The position numbers were made by a program, and so were the translations under genes. This document shows, piece by piece, positions 17,721 through 36,114 of a stretch of DNA of 64,000 nt. The notes below the pieces were generated by a model. It searched no databases, was not told the origin of the DNA, and saw only the letters and a program-made list of their open reading frames with translations. Source of the stretch: Bacteroides caecigallinarum (GTDB taxonomy: Bacteria > Bacteroidota > Bacteroidia > Bacteroidales > Bacteroidaceae); assembly GCF_016901995.1 (NCBI RefSeq), contig NZ_JACJLE010000006.1:29625-93624 (forward strand), written 5' to 3'. Numbering within the stretch: the first letter of the stretch is position 1; every line of letters starts with the position of its first letter.

Positions 17721-19268
17721 ATGAAAATAAAAAACATTATATTATACACAGCACTTATTGGATCAATGTCATTAAGTTCATGTGCTGACTTTTTAAATGA
17801 GGATATTAACCCGAATGAATTATCACCTTCAGTTTTTTGGAAAAGTGAACAAGATATACTTAAAGGGCTTACATCTGTTTATGCAGCATTACAGCCGAAT
17901 ATGAACTGGGCAATACCTTACGAACGTTACATTGTTATTGATAATTACAGAAGTGATGAAATTAAATATCGTGATGACGTTACTTCATGGATGGATATTG
18001 CTTCATTCAACAACGATCAAAACAATTCTGTAACAAAAGGAGAATGGACAAACTTATATAAAGGTATTAACTATGCAAATCAATGTATAGACAATATCCC
18101 CAATGTACCAGAGACTAATGACGATATAAAAAAACTTAAAACACAGGCTATAGCCGAAGCACGTTTTTTAAGAGCTTACTTTTACTACAGACTTTATCTC
18201 AATTTTGGTGAAAAAATTCCTATTTATAAAACACAGATAAAAGGAGAAGATTCAGAATTTTATCCAGAACAGGCAAAAGAAGGTGAATTGGTTCAATTTA
18301 TTGAAACTGAACTTTCCGAAATACAGCCTAGTTTACCGGAAAAATACGATACAGAAGAAGATAAAGGACGTGCTACACGATATGCAGCTGCAGCAATCCT
18401 TGGAAAATTCTATATGTTCAGACATGAACTGACAAAAGCTGAAGCCGAATTCAAAAAAATCATTGATCAGGAGAATACTCTATTCAAACTAACAGAAAAC
18501 TGGAATGATAATTTTGACGGACTTCATAAAAATAATTCAGAATCAATATTTGAAGTACAATTTACTGGTAATACAACCGGAGATCATTCCGAATATAACT
18601 ACATAACATTACATCTTGCAACAGATGTTATAGGTGGATATGAAGAAGCCTATCCTTCTGATTGGATATATGAAGTCTTAAGCAACGATAAGACATCGAC
18701 AGGTGAATATAGTGTACGTACATTGAACACTATAATGATTGACGATCCTGGCTGTAAACCTTGGTATTACGAAACAGGTAAAAGCTATAGTGACTATCAT
18801 AAAGGAGGTAAAAAATATTGGAAAAAATTTGTAACATGGGAAGAAGGTATGAGTCCATATTGGGATATGAGTTTCTTCAATATACCTATAGTACGCTATG
18901 CCGACGTATTATTGCTATATGCAGAATGTCTGAACGATAGAGGAGCTACAGATGATAATGGAAAAGGTGCTATTGATTATATCAATGATGTACGCAGACG
19001 TGCAGGAGTTCCTGAATTGGAAGCACCAATGGGTAAAGATGAAATACTTAAACATCTTCAAGATGTAGAACGCCCATGTGAACTTGCACTGGAAGGTTCA
19101 AGATGGTACGATCTGGTACGCTGGGGAATTACGGAACAAACACTTAAGGATCATAACAAGCAACTTGTTGAGAATTATGTTGACACCAAACACAAGCTAT
19201 TCCCTATTCCACATCAGGAATTCCTTCTTAATCCGGATTGGGAACAGAATCCTAACTTCGGTAAGTAA
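17721..19268 (+). CDS. SusD/RagB-family glycan-binding lipoprotein
   Basis: This 515-residue surface lipoprotein has a signal peptide and lipobox ending at Cys21 (LSSCADFLNEDINPN), the standard SusD beginning. TPR helices in the N-terminal half bear the SusD_RagB fold, with LRAYFYYRLYLNFGEKIP typical of the family. The C-terminal part contains RPCELALEGSRWYDLVRWG, a hallmark of SusD proteins. It binds the target glycan at the cell surface and closes over the SusC barrel. It is specific to this locus, so its ligand is the PUL substrate, which is not known. Confidence 0.96.
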   Translation: MKIKNIILYTALIGSMSLSSCADFLNEDINPNELSPSVFWKSEQDILKGLTSVYAALQPNMNWAIPYERYIVIDNYRSDEIKYRDDVTSWMDIASFNNDQNNSVTKGEWTNLYKGINYANQCIDNIPNVPETNDDIKKLKTQAIAEARFLRAYFYYRLYLNFGEKIPIYKTQIKGEDSEFYPEQAKEGELVQFIETELSEIQPSLPEKYDTEEDKGRATRYAAAAILGKFYMFRHELTKAEAEFKKIIDQENTLFKLTENWNDNFDGLHKNNSESIFEVQFTGNTTGDHSEYNYITLHLATDVIGGYEEAYPSDWIYEVLSNDKTSTGEYSVRTLNTIMIDDPGCKPWYYETGKSYSDYHKGGKKYWKKFVTWEEGMSPYWDMSFFNIPIVRYADVLLLYAECLNDRGATDDNGKGAIDYINDVRRRAGVPELEAPMGKDEILKHLQDVERPCELALEGSRWYDLVRWGITEQTLKDHNKQLVENYVDTKHKLFPIPHQEFLLNPDWEQNPNFGK

Positions 19269-19292
19269 CATAAACACATTCTTATAATACCT

Positions 19293-19334
19293 ATATAGCG
19301 AAGAGATTGGTCTTTGATTAACTCTTCGCTATAT
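19293..19334 (+). other. Stable hairpin between susD and the first glycosidase
   Basis: ATATAGCGAAGAG (19293-19305) pairs perfectly with CTCTTCGCTATAT (19322-19334), a 13-base stem with a 16-base loop. No T run follows, so it is not a standard terminator. In a PUL it could partly attenuate, or protect the 3' end of, the abundant susCD message. Confidence 0.65.
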
Positions 19335-19367
19335 TATAATTAAGCAGACTTTAAAACTATCAAATCC

Positions 19368-24685
<5,318 letters not shown>

Positions 24686-24729
24686 ATGCAATTTTAAAAG
24701 CAATTATATAGTATATTAAAACATTTATT

Positions 24730-25007
24730 ATGTTCACAGTCATTGGAATAATGTTCGGAGGAATTATTTTAGGCTATGCAATTAAAAATTACCGCCTGAA
24801 ATTCCTAAGCTCTATCATCACTACTCTAATTTGGGTATTACTTTTCATTCTGGGTATAGAAGTTGGAAGCAACCAGCAAATAATAAACGGGCTGGCCACT
24901 TTGGGACTTGAAGCTATTGTCATTACTATAGCAGCCGTCCTTGGCAGTTGTGTGGCGGCATGGTTATTATGGTATGCACTATATAAAAGAAAGAAAGGAG
25001 GAAAAGC

Positions 25008-25011
<4 letters not shown>
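24730..25011 (+). CDS. LysO-family exporter, N-terminal part (separate small protein)
   Basis: This 93-residue protein has about three membrane helices (IGIMFGGIILGYAI, then about 29-47 and 60-82) and matches the N-terminal Lys_export (DUF340) part of LysO, the L-lysine/thialysine exporter known from E. coli YbjE. Its TGA stop overlaps the ATG of the next gene, which encodes the rest of the transporter. 93 plus 200 residues equals about the length of single-chain LysO (299). Both pieces keep intact ends and neither shows decay, so this is a genuine two-gene form and not a frameshift artefact. Its place inside a glycan locus is unusual. Confidence 0.8.
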
Positions 25012-28782
<3,771 letters not shown>

Positions 28783-28806
28783 AACTGAATAAAAAACAGA
28801 ACTTAT

Positions 28807-30711
28807 ATGAAAAAATCAATAAAAGCACTTTCACTGGCATGCCTCTGTCTGGCAGGAACATCATGCGGCATGAAAAATAACGCAGATGTTGACACCTGTC
28901 TGAGGTATCAGTATCCGAACATATTGAACATATCAGTCACTCCCGAGCACAATATGAGACGTGTAGGATGTTTCACTGATGCCGGTTCATGGATGGGATT
29001 TACCATTCCGGAAAAGGATAAATGGATAAACGGTTTCTGCGGTCCGTTCAGTATAGACAACAGAGTCTGGTTCGCAAAATCCGCTGTTTCGGTAAATATT
29101 GACGGAACAGAAATGACTCCAGACTCTATTTCATATTTCCCGGGCGAAATATACATGACAGCAAATTCAGAAAACGGCTCTATCGAACAGAGAATGGTTT
29201 TCGTATCGGCCAATACTGCACTGCTGAATATAAAGAACAATACAGGTAACAAGTTTTCAATAACAGGTAAAGGCTGGAACAAAGATGTTACTTTGAAAAA
29301 TAGCAATAACATTATTACAGCAAACCATACGAATGGCGAAACCGTACAGATTACTTTGCCACAGGATTTTGAGGTTATCGACAATGACAGCAATTATACC
29401 GCTACATCAAACAGCAGCAACACGTATGTTGCCATTTCGTTCTATGCTTCGGAAAACGAACTCATGTCCGGAGAGCAGAAAGCCATTGCATTGCTTAACA
29501 ATCCTGAACATGCCATTAAAAAGAACAATGACAGATGGGAAGGATATCTGAAGAAAATCATAAGAAATGACATGAAACATGAATACAACAGAATAGCTGC
29601 AAAATCTGTTGTAACTCTGATTTCGAACTGGAGGACTCATAGAGAAGGACTTTTACACGACGGAGTGATACCGAGCCATGCAGTAAACTATTTCATAGGT
29701 TTCTGGGCTTGGGACAGCTGGAGATTTTCGGCTGCACTGGCAAGGTTCGAGCCGGAACTGGCAAAAAACAATATACGTGCGATGTTCGACTATCAGCTGC
29801 CTGACGGAATGATTATTGACTGCATATACACAGACCCGAAAGAAAATAATGCAAGAGACAGCAAGCCACCTTTGGTATGCTGGGCTGTGGATGAAATTCT
29901 TGAATTCAATAACGATACGGCTTTCGTGAAAGAGATGTATCCTCAATTGCTGTCATACTATAAATGGTGGTTCAACAAACGTGACCACAACAAGAACGGT
30001 ATGTGCGAATTCGGATGTACAGACGGAACGTTGGAAGCTGCAGGATGGGAAAGCGGAATGGACAATGCCATAAGGTTCGACAATTGCAAGATGCTGAAAA
30101 ACGCCGATGACGCATGGAGCTTCGACCAGGAAAGTGTTGACCTGAACGCATATCTGGCATACGAATGTAAACTTCTCAAGAAGTTTGCCAATATTACGGG
30201 TTATGAATTCGACGGTCCTGACTATAGCAATCAGGTGGCAGATTATTTCTTCAATGAAGATATGGGCTTCTTCTGCGACAGGAAATTGCCTGACGGAAAA
30301 TTCGTACAGGAAGCTGCCTGTGAAGGATATACTCCTTTCTGGACTGAAATAGCCAGCAAGGAACAGATGGAAAAAGCATTGGTTCTGCTGACTGATACAG
30401 CAAAATTCTCTACCTATATCCCCTTCCCTACCGCTGCTGCGGATAATCCTAAATGTAGCCCTAACGGATATTGGAGAGGACCGATATGGCTGGATCAGAC
30501 ATATCAGGCGATAAAAGGATTAAGGAACTACGGATATAGCGAACTTGCGGACAAATATACGATGCAAGTATTCGACAGGTGCGAAGGTCTGACCGGAACA
30601 TCACCTATCCACGAGAATTACGGAACACATACTGGCAAATGCCTGCAGGCTCCTCATTTCAGCTGGAGCGCATCGCATCTGCTTATGTTATACGAGGATT
30701 TTGGTAAATAA
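28807..30711 (+). CDS. GH63/MGH1-like glycosidase, lipoprotein (second paralogue)
   Basis: The 634-residue protein has a lipoprotein-like signal (LAGTSC, Cys near residue 20), then a beta-rich N-terminal region and an (alpha/alpha)6 barrel with WAWDSWR, RDSKPP, ESGMDN (Glu415 to Asn420, Asp419 likely acid) and IHENYG (Glu603 likely base). Long stretches match the enzyme at 19368, such as RDHNKNG and RGPIWLDQ, so the two are paralogues placed at opposite ends of the enzyme block. No K-(D/E)2 surface signal follows the Cys, which suggests a periplasmic site. It is the last gene of the PUL and is followed by a terminator. Confidence 0.82.
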   Translation: MKKSIKALSLACLCLAGTSCGMKNNADVDTCLRYQYPNILNISVTPEHNMRRVGCFTDAGSWMGFTIPEKDKWINGFCGPFSIDNRVWFAKSAVSVNIDGTEMTPDSISYFPGEIYMTANSENGSIEQRMVFVSANTALLNIKNNTGNKFSITGKGWNKDVTLKNSNNIITANHTNGETVQITLPQDFEVIDNDSNYTATSNSSNTYVAISFYASENELMSGEQKAIALLNNPEHAIKKNNDRWEGYLKKIIRNDMKHEYNRIAAKSVVTLISNWRTHREGLLHDGVIPSHAVNYFIGFWAWDSWRFSAALARFEPELAKNNIRAMFDYQLPDGMIIDCIYTDPKENNARDSKPPLVCWAVDEILEFNNDTAFVKEMYPQLLSYYKWWFNKRDHNKNGMCEFGCTDGTLEAAGWESGMDNAIRFDNCKMLKNADDAWSFDQESVDLNAYLAYECKLLKKFANITGYEFDGPDYSNQVADYFFNEDMGFFCDRKLPDGKFVQEAACEGYTPFWTEIASKEQMEKALVLLTDTAKFSTYIPFPTAAADNPKCSPNGYWRGPIWLDQTYQAIKGLRNYGYSELADKYTMQVFDRCEGLTGTSPIHENYGTHTGKCLQAPHFSWSASHLLMLYEDFGK

Positions 30712-30738
30712 ACCATAACTAGCTGCATATCAATCTAT

Positions 30739-30785
30739 AAAGAGTTGTTTGTCGTGTTTGTCATGATGAGCAACTCTTTTTCTTT
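30739..30785 (+). terminator. Terminator of the PUL operon
   Basis: AAAGAGTTG (30739-30747) pairs with CAACTCTTT (30771-30779) and is followed by a T-rich run. The loop is long (23 bases). It lies 28 bases after the last PUL stop codon. Confidence 0.7.
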
Positions 30786-30848
30786 ATGATATAACAATAA
30801 ACCTATGTTAAGAACGTTCGCTATTGATATGGATTTGAAAATAATCTT

Positions 30849-30880
30849 TTTGTTTTTCAAAAAATAAAAATCTACATTTG
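30849..30880 (+). promoter_or_regulatory. Promoter of the DUF4377-like lipoprotein gene
   Basis: TTTG (30849-30852), a 20-base spacer and TACATTTG (30873-30880) match both halves of the Bacteroidetes consensus. The start codon is 29 bases downstream. Confidence 0.75.
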
Positions 30881-30908
30881 CTTAAGGGAACCAAAATTTG
30901 AAATCTAT

Positions 30909-31796
30909 ATGAAATCTTCAGAAATATTTAAAACGCTGGTGTTATTAATCTGTACATCAATCCTTGCCAGTTGTCAAAAGGAAGAAGAAGGCAGGAAAAT
31001 TACTGGTTATGAAGAATATACCATCACTATAGCGTCTGAGAAAGTGCCAGGGCTGTTATTTTCATCCGGAGAGAATCACTTATCGGAAGTATATGCGGTA
31101 ATGAGGGAACATTCTGCCGAATGGGAACAACTTGGAAGTATAAAAGGATTTGAATACGAACCGGGATATGAATATACTTTACGCATCAGCGAGACCAACT
31201 ATCTGGATCATAGCATGGGAGACCCGGCGTGGACTGAATATGAGCAGCTGGAACTGATTTCCAAGGAAGAAAAAACATCTGATGACGTTCCAAACAATTT
31301 TATCCCTGAATGGTTCTACACTGAATACTGTAGCTGTATTAATACTGATTTCAGATATTATATTGATGCGGAAAATAAAGATATCATAGAAGAAGATATA
31401 AACTCAAATCCTATGATTACATTCGGCGGTCTAAATTGCTATATAGAAAACGACTTGACCAGATGGCTTCTTGTAAACGAAAAGAAGGAAATAGGTATGC
31501 TTGGTTTTATAAAGAAAATGAACATAGATGGTGCTGACTTTCCGGAATCATACAAAAATCTCAAACCCGAAGGAGCAATAACCGGAACTATGGAATGGAC
31601 TTTCATTATAGGCAATGATCCTGAAAATGAAGAAAATGCAATAAAATATGATGTATTCATTTGCAATCCTTCAAAAAGCAAATCTGCCGGTCCTACACCT
31701 GTTCCATATTTCTATAAAGATTTTACACAGTATTATCAGGAGAAATATCCTGAAGCCGGAGTAAAGGCTGTAGCGGTAAGCCATAGCATAAAATAA
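30909..31796 (+). CDS. Surface lipoprotein with DUF4377-like N-terminal domain
   Basis: The 295-residue product has a lipoprotein signal with Cys22 followed by QKEEE. K-(D/E)2 directly after the Cys is the surface-export signal of Bacteroidetes lipoproteins, so it is probably exposed on the cell. Residues about 35-125 resemble DUF4377, with WEQLGSIKGFEYEPGYEYTL as the typical core. The remaining 170 residues are not recognised. The gene has its own promoter just after the PUL terminator, so it is probably regulated apart from the PUL. Function unknown. Confidence 0.72.
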   Translation: MKSSEIFKTLVLLICTSILASCQKEEEGRKITGYEEYTITIASEKVPGLLFSSGENHLSEVYAVMREHSAEWEQLGSIKGFEYEPGYEYTLRISETNYLDHSMGDPAWTEYEQLELISKEEKTSDDVPNNFIPEWFYTEYCSCINTDFRYYIDAENKDIIEEDINSNPMITFGGLNCYIENDLTRWLLVNEKKEIGMLGFIKKMNIDGADFPESYKNLKPEGAITGTMEWTFIIGNDPENEENAIKYDVFICNPSKSKSAGPTPVPYFYKDFTQYYQEKYPEAGVKAVAVSHSIK

Positions 31797-31942
31797 ACAT
31801 TGATTCCATTAAAACAAAGACAAGTTAAGCATTACGAAAAGACAACCGGTAAGTAAACAATAGATATTATATCAGAATAAATTATAAAAAAAACATTGTA
31901 TAAAAATAAATAATTACCTTTATATCATGTTATAATCTAAAC

Positions 31943-32533
31943 ATGATTCAAACAATGTCTAAATTCAACACATACATGGCGGGGATTGACGCAGATTTCT
32001 ACATTGACTTATGCCATAGGAAAGGGAAATTGCGTCAATACAAAAAGAATGAATATATACAGAAAGAAGGAGATATATTTCCGTTTTGCGGGTTACTTGA
32101 ATCAGGTATAGTAAAATACACTTGCCGGAATGTAACAGAGGGAAAGGATTACAACATAGGGTTCTCATTTCCCGGTGAATTTGTTGCAGACTATCCCTTT
32201 TGCCTTTACGGAATGAAAGCAGAAATAAGTATTCAGGCTGTAACGGACTGTAAAATTCTTTTTTGCCATTCAGACGTTTTAAACCACGAGTATGAAAACA
32301 CAGTAAACGGACAAATACTGGCACGTACTACATCCGAACAACTGTTCAACCAAATATATCTGAGATACATCAACTTGTATCGTTACACTCCGGAAGAAAG
32401 ATATATTCAACTTATAGAAAGATATCCGGACGTTATCCAACTTATTCCTCTGAAGGAAATTGCTTCTTATCTGAAAATAACTCCTATACATTTGAGCAGA
32501 ATAAGAAGGAAACAAACCCTAGGGATAAAATAA
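31943..32533 (+). CDS. Crp/Fnr-family transcriptional regulator
   Basis: The 196-residue protein has an N-terminal cyclic-nucleotide-binding-like beta-roll (about 20-125, with KNEYIQKEGDIFPFCGLLESG) and a C-terminal winged helix-turn-helix (about 160-192, PLKEIASYLKITPIHLSRIR). The effector-pocket residues of E. coli Crp are not obviously kept and there is no Cys cluster for Fe-S sensing, which is usual for the many Bacteroidetes members of unknown signal. The start at 31943 has a second in-frame ATG at 31955; the choice does not affect the domains. It sits between lipoprotein genes it may regulate. Confidence 0.87.
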   Translation: MIQTMSKFNTYMAGIDADFYIDLCHRKGKLRQYKKNEYIQKEGDIFPFCGLLESGIVKYTCRNVTEGKDYNIGFSFPGEFVADYPFCLYGMKAEISIQAVTDCKILFCHSDVLNHEYENTVNGQILARTTSEQLFNQIYLRYINLYRYTPEERYIQLIERYPDVIQLIPLKEIASYLKITPIHLSRIRRKQTLGIK

Positions 32534-32554
32534 TAAACTATAAAGACCAAAGAT

Positions 32555-33748
32555 ATGAAAACCATGAAACTTCACTCATTCATCATAGCGATTTTATCTG
32601 TTGTTTTCTTTGCATCGTGCAACAAGGAAGATATTTATCCTACTTTTTCTTTCGATGCTAACGGAGAATGCTATATACCTGATGCCGCCAATATCTCAAC
32701 AGAAGAATTTGAATCGTCAGTCGTAGGATATGGCTGGAAGCACGTTATTACATATGAAATTGGCAGCGACGGAAAATGTTCTACCAAAGACTATTATGAA
32801 GATTTGGTGGGAGGAGGACCAAGCCAGTATTATTTCGAGTCATCTGAATCACTAAAAGAATACATGTATGTAGATGCTTTTCCGGCTCATGGATATCATA
32901 CATATGCCTATGATTATGAGGATGGGAACAGAGTCAGCCAAAATGGTTATCTGGTAATGCGTATCGTATCTTTAAAAGGAGACATTATGAAAATCATTGA
33001 TTTTCTTGGCATTCGTGCTGACGGAGTAAAAATTTACGGTTACTCCACCTACAAACGTATGAACAGTAAAGAACTGAAAGAAATACAGAATGCTTATCCT
33101 GATGATTTATCAAATATAAAGAGCCTCACTACATCCATAAACGATGAAGTCAATATCATCTCCGGTAATGAATTTGAATTTGACGTCCTTTCTTACAACG
33201 ATTTATATTCCGTAAAAGCAAGAAACGAAGAATCATGCGAAATAACATGCGACGGAGACCACGTCAAAATAAAATTGCTTACAAACGGAGCTTACATAAC
33301 CGTATCCGACAGGTTCAGACATTTTGAATTCAGTCTTTTCTCAACAGACGAAGATATGGAACCCAAGGGAACAGACATCTATGACTTGAGCTACAATGAA
33401 GTGGTATTCAACAAGAATATGGAATTCATTGAGCCATCTGAGAACAGGCCACTAAGCTATGAAAACTCAAGCATAGAAACTACCACCCGTGATGGATATG
33501 CCGGAAGTACTATAAGCCATTATAACCGTTCGTACATGCTCGTTGTCGATACTGACAAGAAAGCAAGACTCATACATTTACAGAACGGCAGACTCTATCT
33601 GAAAGAGCTTCTTCCAAAAGAAACATTGCAGACACTTATCGAAAAGGGAAACGGAAGTTCCATCTCATATAAACTAGAACTGACTACAGCCGACAGAAGA
33701 GTTTTTCAGGTTTTACCGTTCAAAGTCACTTATAAAGAAGAATTCTAA
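32555..33748 (+). CDS. Surface lipoprotein, function unknown
   Basis: I do not recognise a family. The 397-residue protein has a lipoprotein signal with Cys22 followed by NKED, so it carries the K-(D/E)2 surface-export signal. The rest is beta-rich and acidic without catalytic motifs I can name. A stretch near 75-130 with Tyr/Asp/Gly repeats (HTYAYDYEDGNR) recalls a beta-propeller or lipocalin-like surface, but that is only an impression. It begins 21 bases after the Crp-type regulator and precedes another lipoprotein by 31 bases; the three probably form one transcript together with the PagL-like gene. Confidence 0.75.
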   Translation: MKTMKLHSFIIAILSVVFFASCNKEDIYPTFSFDANGECYIPDAANISTEEFESSVVGYGWKHVITYEIGSDGKCSTKDYYEDLVGGGPSQYYFESSESLKEYMYVDAFPAHGYHTYAYDYEDGNRVSQNGYLVMRIVSLKGDIMKIIDFLGIRADGVKIYGYSTYKRMNSKELKEIQNAYPDDLSNIKSLTTSINDEVNIISGNEFEFDVLSYNDLYSVKARNEESCEITCDGDHVKIKLLTNGAYITVSDRFRHFEFSLFSTDEDMEPKGTDIYDLSYNEVVFNKNMEFIEPSENRPLSYENSSIETTTRDGYAGSTISHYNRSYMLVVDTDKKARLIHLQNGRLYLKELLPKETLQTLIEKGNGSSISYKLELTTADRRVFQVLPFKVTYKEEF

Positions 33749-33779
33749 CGTAGTCAGTACAACACACACAGAGACAATC

Positions 33780-34742
33780 ATGAGAACAAAAATTACAATT
33801 TTATCCATTCTCTTTGCCACATTGTTTACCAGCTGCAACTCAGATGTTTTTATTGACAATTTCATTTCTGAGTACCCTGATACATGTCGTGTAGAAAGCG
33901 GCAAACCATATAAACTGAATTTTGATTCAGACAACTGGAACATATCAAGTATGGAAGGTGTTGCGATAAACACTTTTGACTATACCATATATGATCTTCA
34001 GGGTAACCCAATATATAATTATTTTCCGTTGCTGTATGAAGGAGAAACAGGAATCATTTACTACGAAAGTACATATTACGCTTTCCGCATAGAAAAAAGG
34101 AATAATCGTGAGTTAGAGATTATATGTGTCAAAAATCTTGTCAATCATCCTATCGCTTTCAGTATAATAGTAGGAAACGAATATTACCACAAGGAAATAA
34201 ATGTATCATTGAAACCAACAAGCAAATTCGTTATAGACAAAGTGGAATACGATTTCGAGAATGATTTCTATTATAGTGACTACGTCGTGGAACAAGTGGA
34301 TGGCATAACCGTAAACAATTCCGGCTCAGAAGGAGGACCTGTTACATTAAACTTCTATCCATTCAAGAACTCACTCAGAAAAATCGAGTTCTATCCTGAT
34401 GACTATGATAGTTTCAACAATCTGGATAAGATTCTCGGAGAAAATCTTGCTGAAATACCAATACCGGACATTGTGGACGGTAAACCTGTAATGGGAAATA
34501 CTAAAGTTAAATTCGGACTGAAGGAACAAAGTTTCTGGACGGGCAGGCTTGACAAGGACTTTGTTGTTTCCACAACAGTTCAACCAGGAGAGACAAAAAA
34601 GATAGAAGTATATAACAATATTGAAGAATTCCATGTAAACTATAAAGTACATGCCTCAAATCCTGACACAGGAGAAGAATGTGTTTTTACAGGAAGACTA
34701 AGCAGTAAAGACCCGTTCGATTACCTCATGATATTCCCCTAA
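33780..34742 (+). CDS. Lipoprotein, function unknown
   Basis: The 320-residue product has a lipoprotein signal (ATLFTSC, Cys near 18) followed by NSDVF, so the surface-export signal is incomplete and its location is open. The sequence is beta-rich with many Asn, Asp and Tyr; no known domain is seen. It lies 31 bases after the preceding lipoprotein gene and 15 before the PagL-like gene, so it is likely co-transcribed with them. It may be an extracytoplasmic partner of its neighbours. Confidence 0.73.
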   Translation: MRTKITILSILFATLFTSCNSDVFIDNFISEYPDTCRVESGKPYKLNFDSDNWNISSMEGVAINTFDYTIYDLQGNPIYNYFPLLYEGETGIIYYESTYYAFRIEKRNNRELEIICVKNLVNHPIAFSIIVGNEYYHKEINVSLKPTSKFVIDKVEYDFENDFYYSDYVVEQVDGITVNNSGSEGGPVTLNFYPFKNSLRKIEFYPDDYDSFNNLDKILGENLAEIPIPDIVDGKPVMGNTKVKFGLKEQSFWTGRLDKDFVVSTTVQPGETKKIEVYNNIEEFHVNYKVHASNPDTGEECVFTGRLSSKDPFDYLMIFP

Positions 34743-34757
34743 ATTAGACTATAAATA

Positions 34758-35972
34758 ATGAAAAAATATATTACCGTAATTCTGTTACTATGCCTTGTAG
34801 CAGCAAAGCTCAACGCAGAAAGGCAGGACAGTGTCCAGAGAAAAATAATACACGTAATAGGTATTGACTTCAAACCAGCATACACATTCCCGACAAAAAG
34901 TTTCTTCAGAGGAGATAATCTGGCGCAATCTCCCATACGCACCAACCTCTCCGGACACATAAAGTATGGTTTTAAATTTGGTCCTGACAGCTATATGGGA
35001 AAAATGTATCCCAATACCATTCAGGGTATAGGCATAGGCTACAATACTTTCAATAACACAAAAGAAGTAGGAAACCCACTCGCCGTATATGTATTCCAGA
35101 CTTCCAGAATAGCGTCTATCACCAAAAATCTTTCATTCGATTATGAATGGAATTTCGGTGCTTCGTTCGGATGGAAAAAATACGATGCCGAGAAAAATCC
35201 ATTCAACACGATTGTCGGCTCAAAAGCCAACGCGTACATAAATCTGGGCTTCCTGTTCAACTGGCAAATGACAAATGAAATAGCATTAAGGGCAGGAATA
35301 GGTCTCTCCCACTACTCAAACGGCAATACAAGATATCCTAACTTTGGTGTAAATACGCTTGACGGCCGTATAGGAGTGATATGGTGTCCACAGGATGAAA
35401 CAAAATCCGAGTTGAAAAACAACAGACCGGCAGTGACACCTAAGTATGGATTCAAACCATACATCAGTTACGACCTTATAATATACGGTGCAACCAAGAA
35501 AAAAGGTATCACATGGCAAGATGGCACAGGCATGGTTATCCCCGGAAATTTCGCCGTGGCAGGACTGAATTTCAACCCGATGTACAACTTCAATAAATAT
35601 TTCCGTGCCGGACTTTCTCTTGATGCACAATACGATGAAAGTGCAAACATCACTGACCATATTGCAAATACCAATACGCCAACCGACGATGTGAAATTCT
35701 TCAGACCTCCATTCATAGAACAGTTCTCACTCGGACTATCGGCAAGGGCTGAAATAGTTATGCCGATATTTTCAATAAACCTTGGTATCGGAAAGAACTT
35801 TGTATGCCGTGGAGATGATACAAATTCCTTTTACCAGACATTTGTACTGAAAACTCATATCACAAACAAGATATTTCTGCACGTAGGATATCAATTATAT
35901 AAATTCAAGAATCCAAACAACTTAATGCTAGGTATAGGTTACAAATTCAATGCAGGCAAAAACGGATTCTGA
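34758..35972 (+). CDS. PagL-like (acyloxyacyl hydrolase family) outer-membrane protein
   Basis: The 404-residue protein has a signal peptide (about 1-20, ending KLNAE) and a beta-barrel-rich sequence ending NAGKNGF. The motif LSHYSNGNTRYPNFGVNT (His185, Ser187) matches the active-site region of PagL-type lipid A deacylases. In PagL the triad is His-Ser-Glu with Glu about 14 residues after His; here that position is Asn199, so the charge-relay residue is changed. The protein is also far longer than PagL (about 150), with a second barrel-like half (about 235-404). Lipid A remodelling is plausible but not proven. It closes the four-gene run with the Crp-type regulator and two lipoproteins. Confidence 0.7.
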   Translation: MKKYITVILLLCLVAAKLNAERQDSVQRKIIHVIGIDFKPAYTFPTKSFFRGDNLAQSPIRTNLSGHIKYGFKFGPDSYMGKMYPNTIQGIGIGYNTFNNTKEVGNPLAVYVFQTSRIASITKNLSFDYEWNFGASFGWKKYDAEKNPFNTIVGSKANAYINLGFLFNWQMTNEIALRAGIGLSHYSNGNTRYPNFGVNTLDGRIGVIWCPQDETKSELKNNRPAVTPKYGFKPYISYDLIIYGATKKKGITWQDGTGMVIPGNFAVAGLNFNPMYNFNKYFRAGLSLDAQYDESANITDHIANTNTPTDDVKFFRPPFIEQFSLGLSARAEIVMPIFSINLGIGKNFVCRGDDTNSFYQTFVLKTHITNKIFLHVGYQLYKFKNPNNLMLGIGYKFNAGKNGF

Positions 35973-36055
35973 GATTATTACATGCTACAATAATGTGAAA
36001 TTATCATCTGGACGAAAATAATTATCGCAGATTATCATCTGTAATATTTTTTTCT

Positions 36056-36063
36056 TAACTTTG
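36056..36063 (+). promoter_or_regulatory. -7 element of the pgk promoter
   Basis: TAACTTTG matches TAnnTTTG. A -33 TTTG at the right distance is not evident. The start codon is 51 bases downstream. Confidence 0.6.
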
Positions 36064-36114
36064 CGAGCGTCTAAGAAATAAAGAAAAAACTCTTTAATTA
36101 AAATATTTACGATT

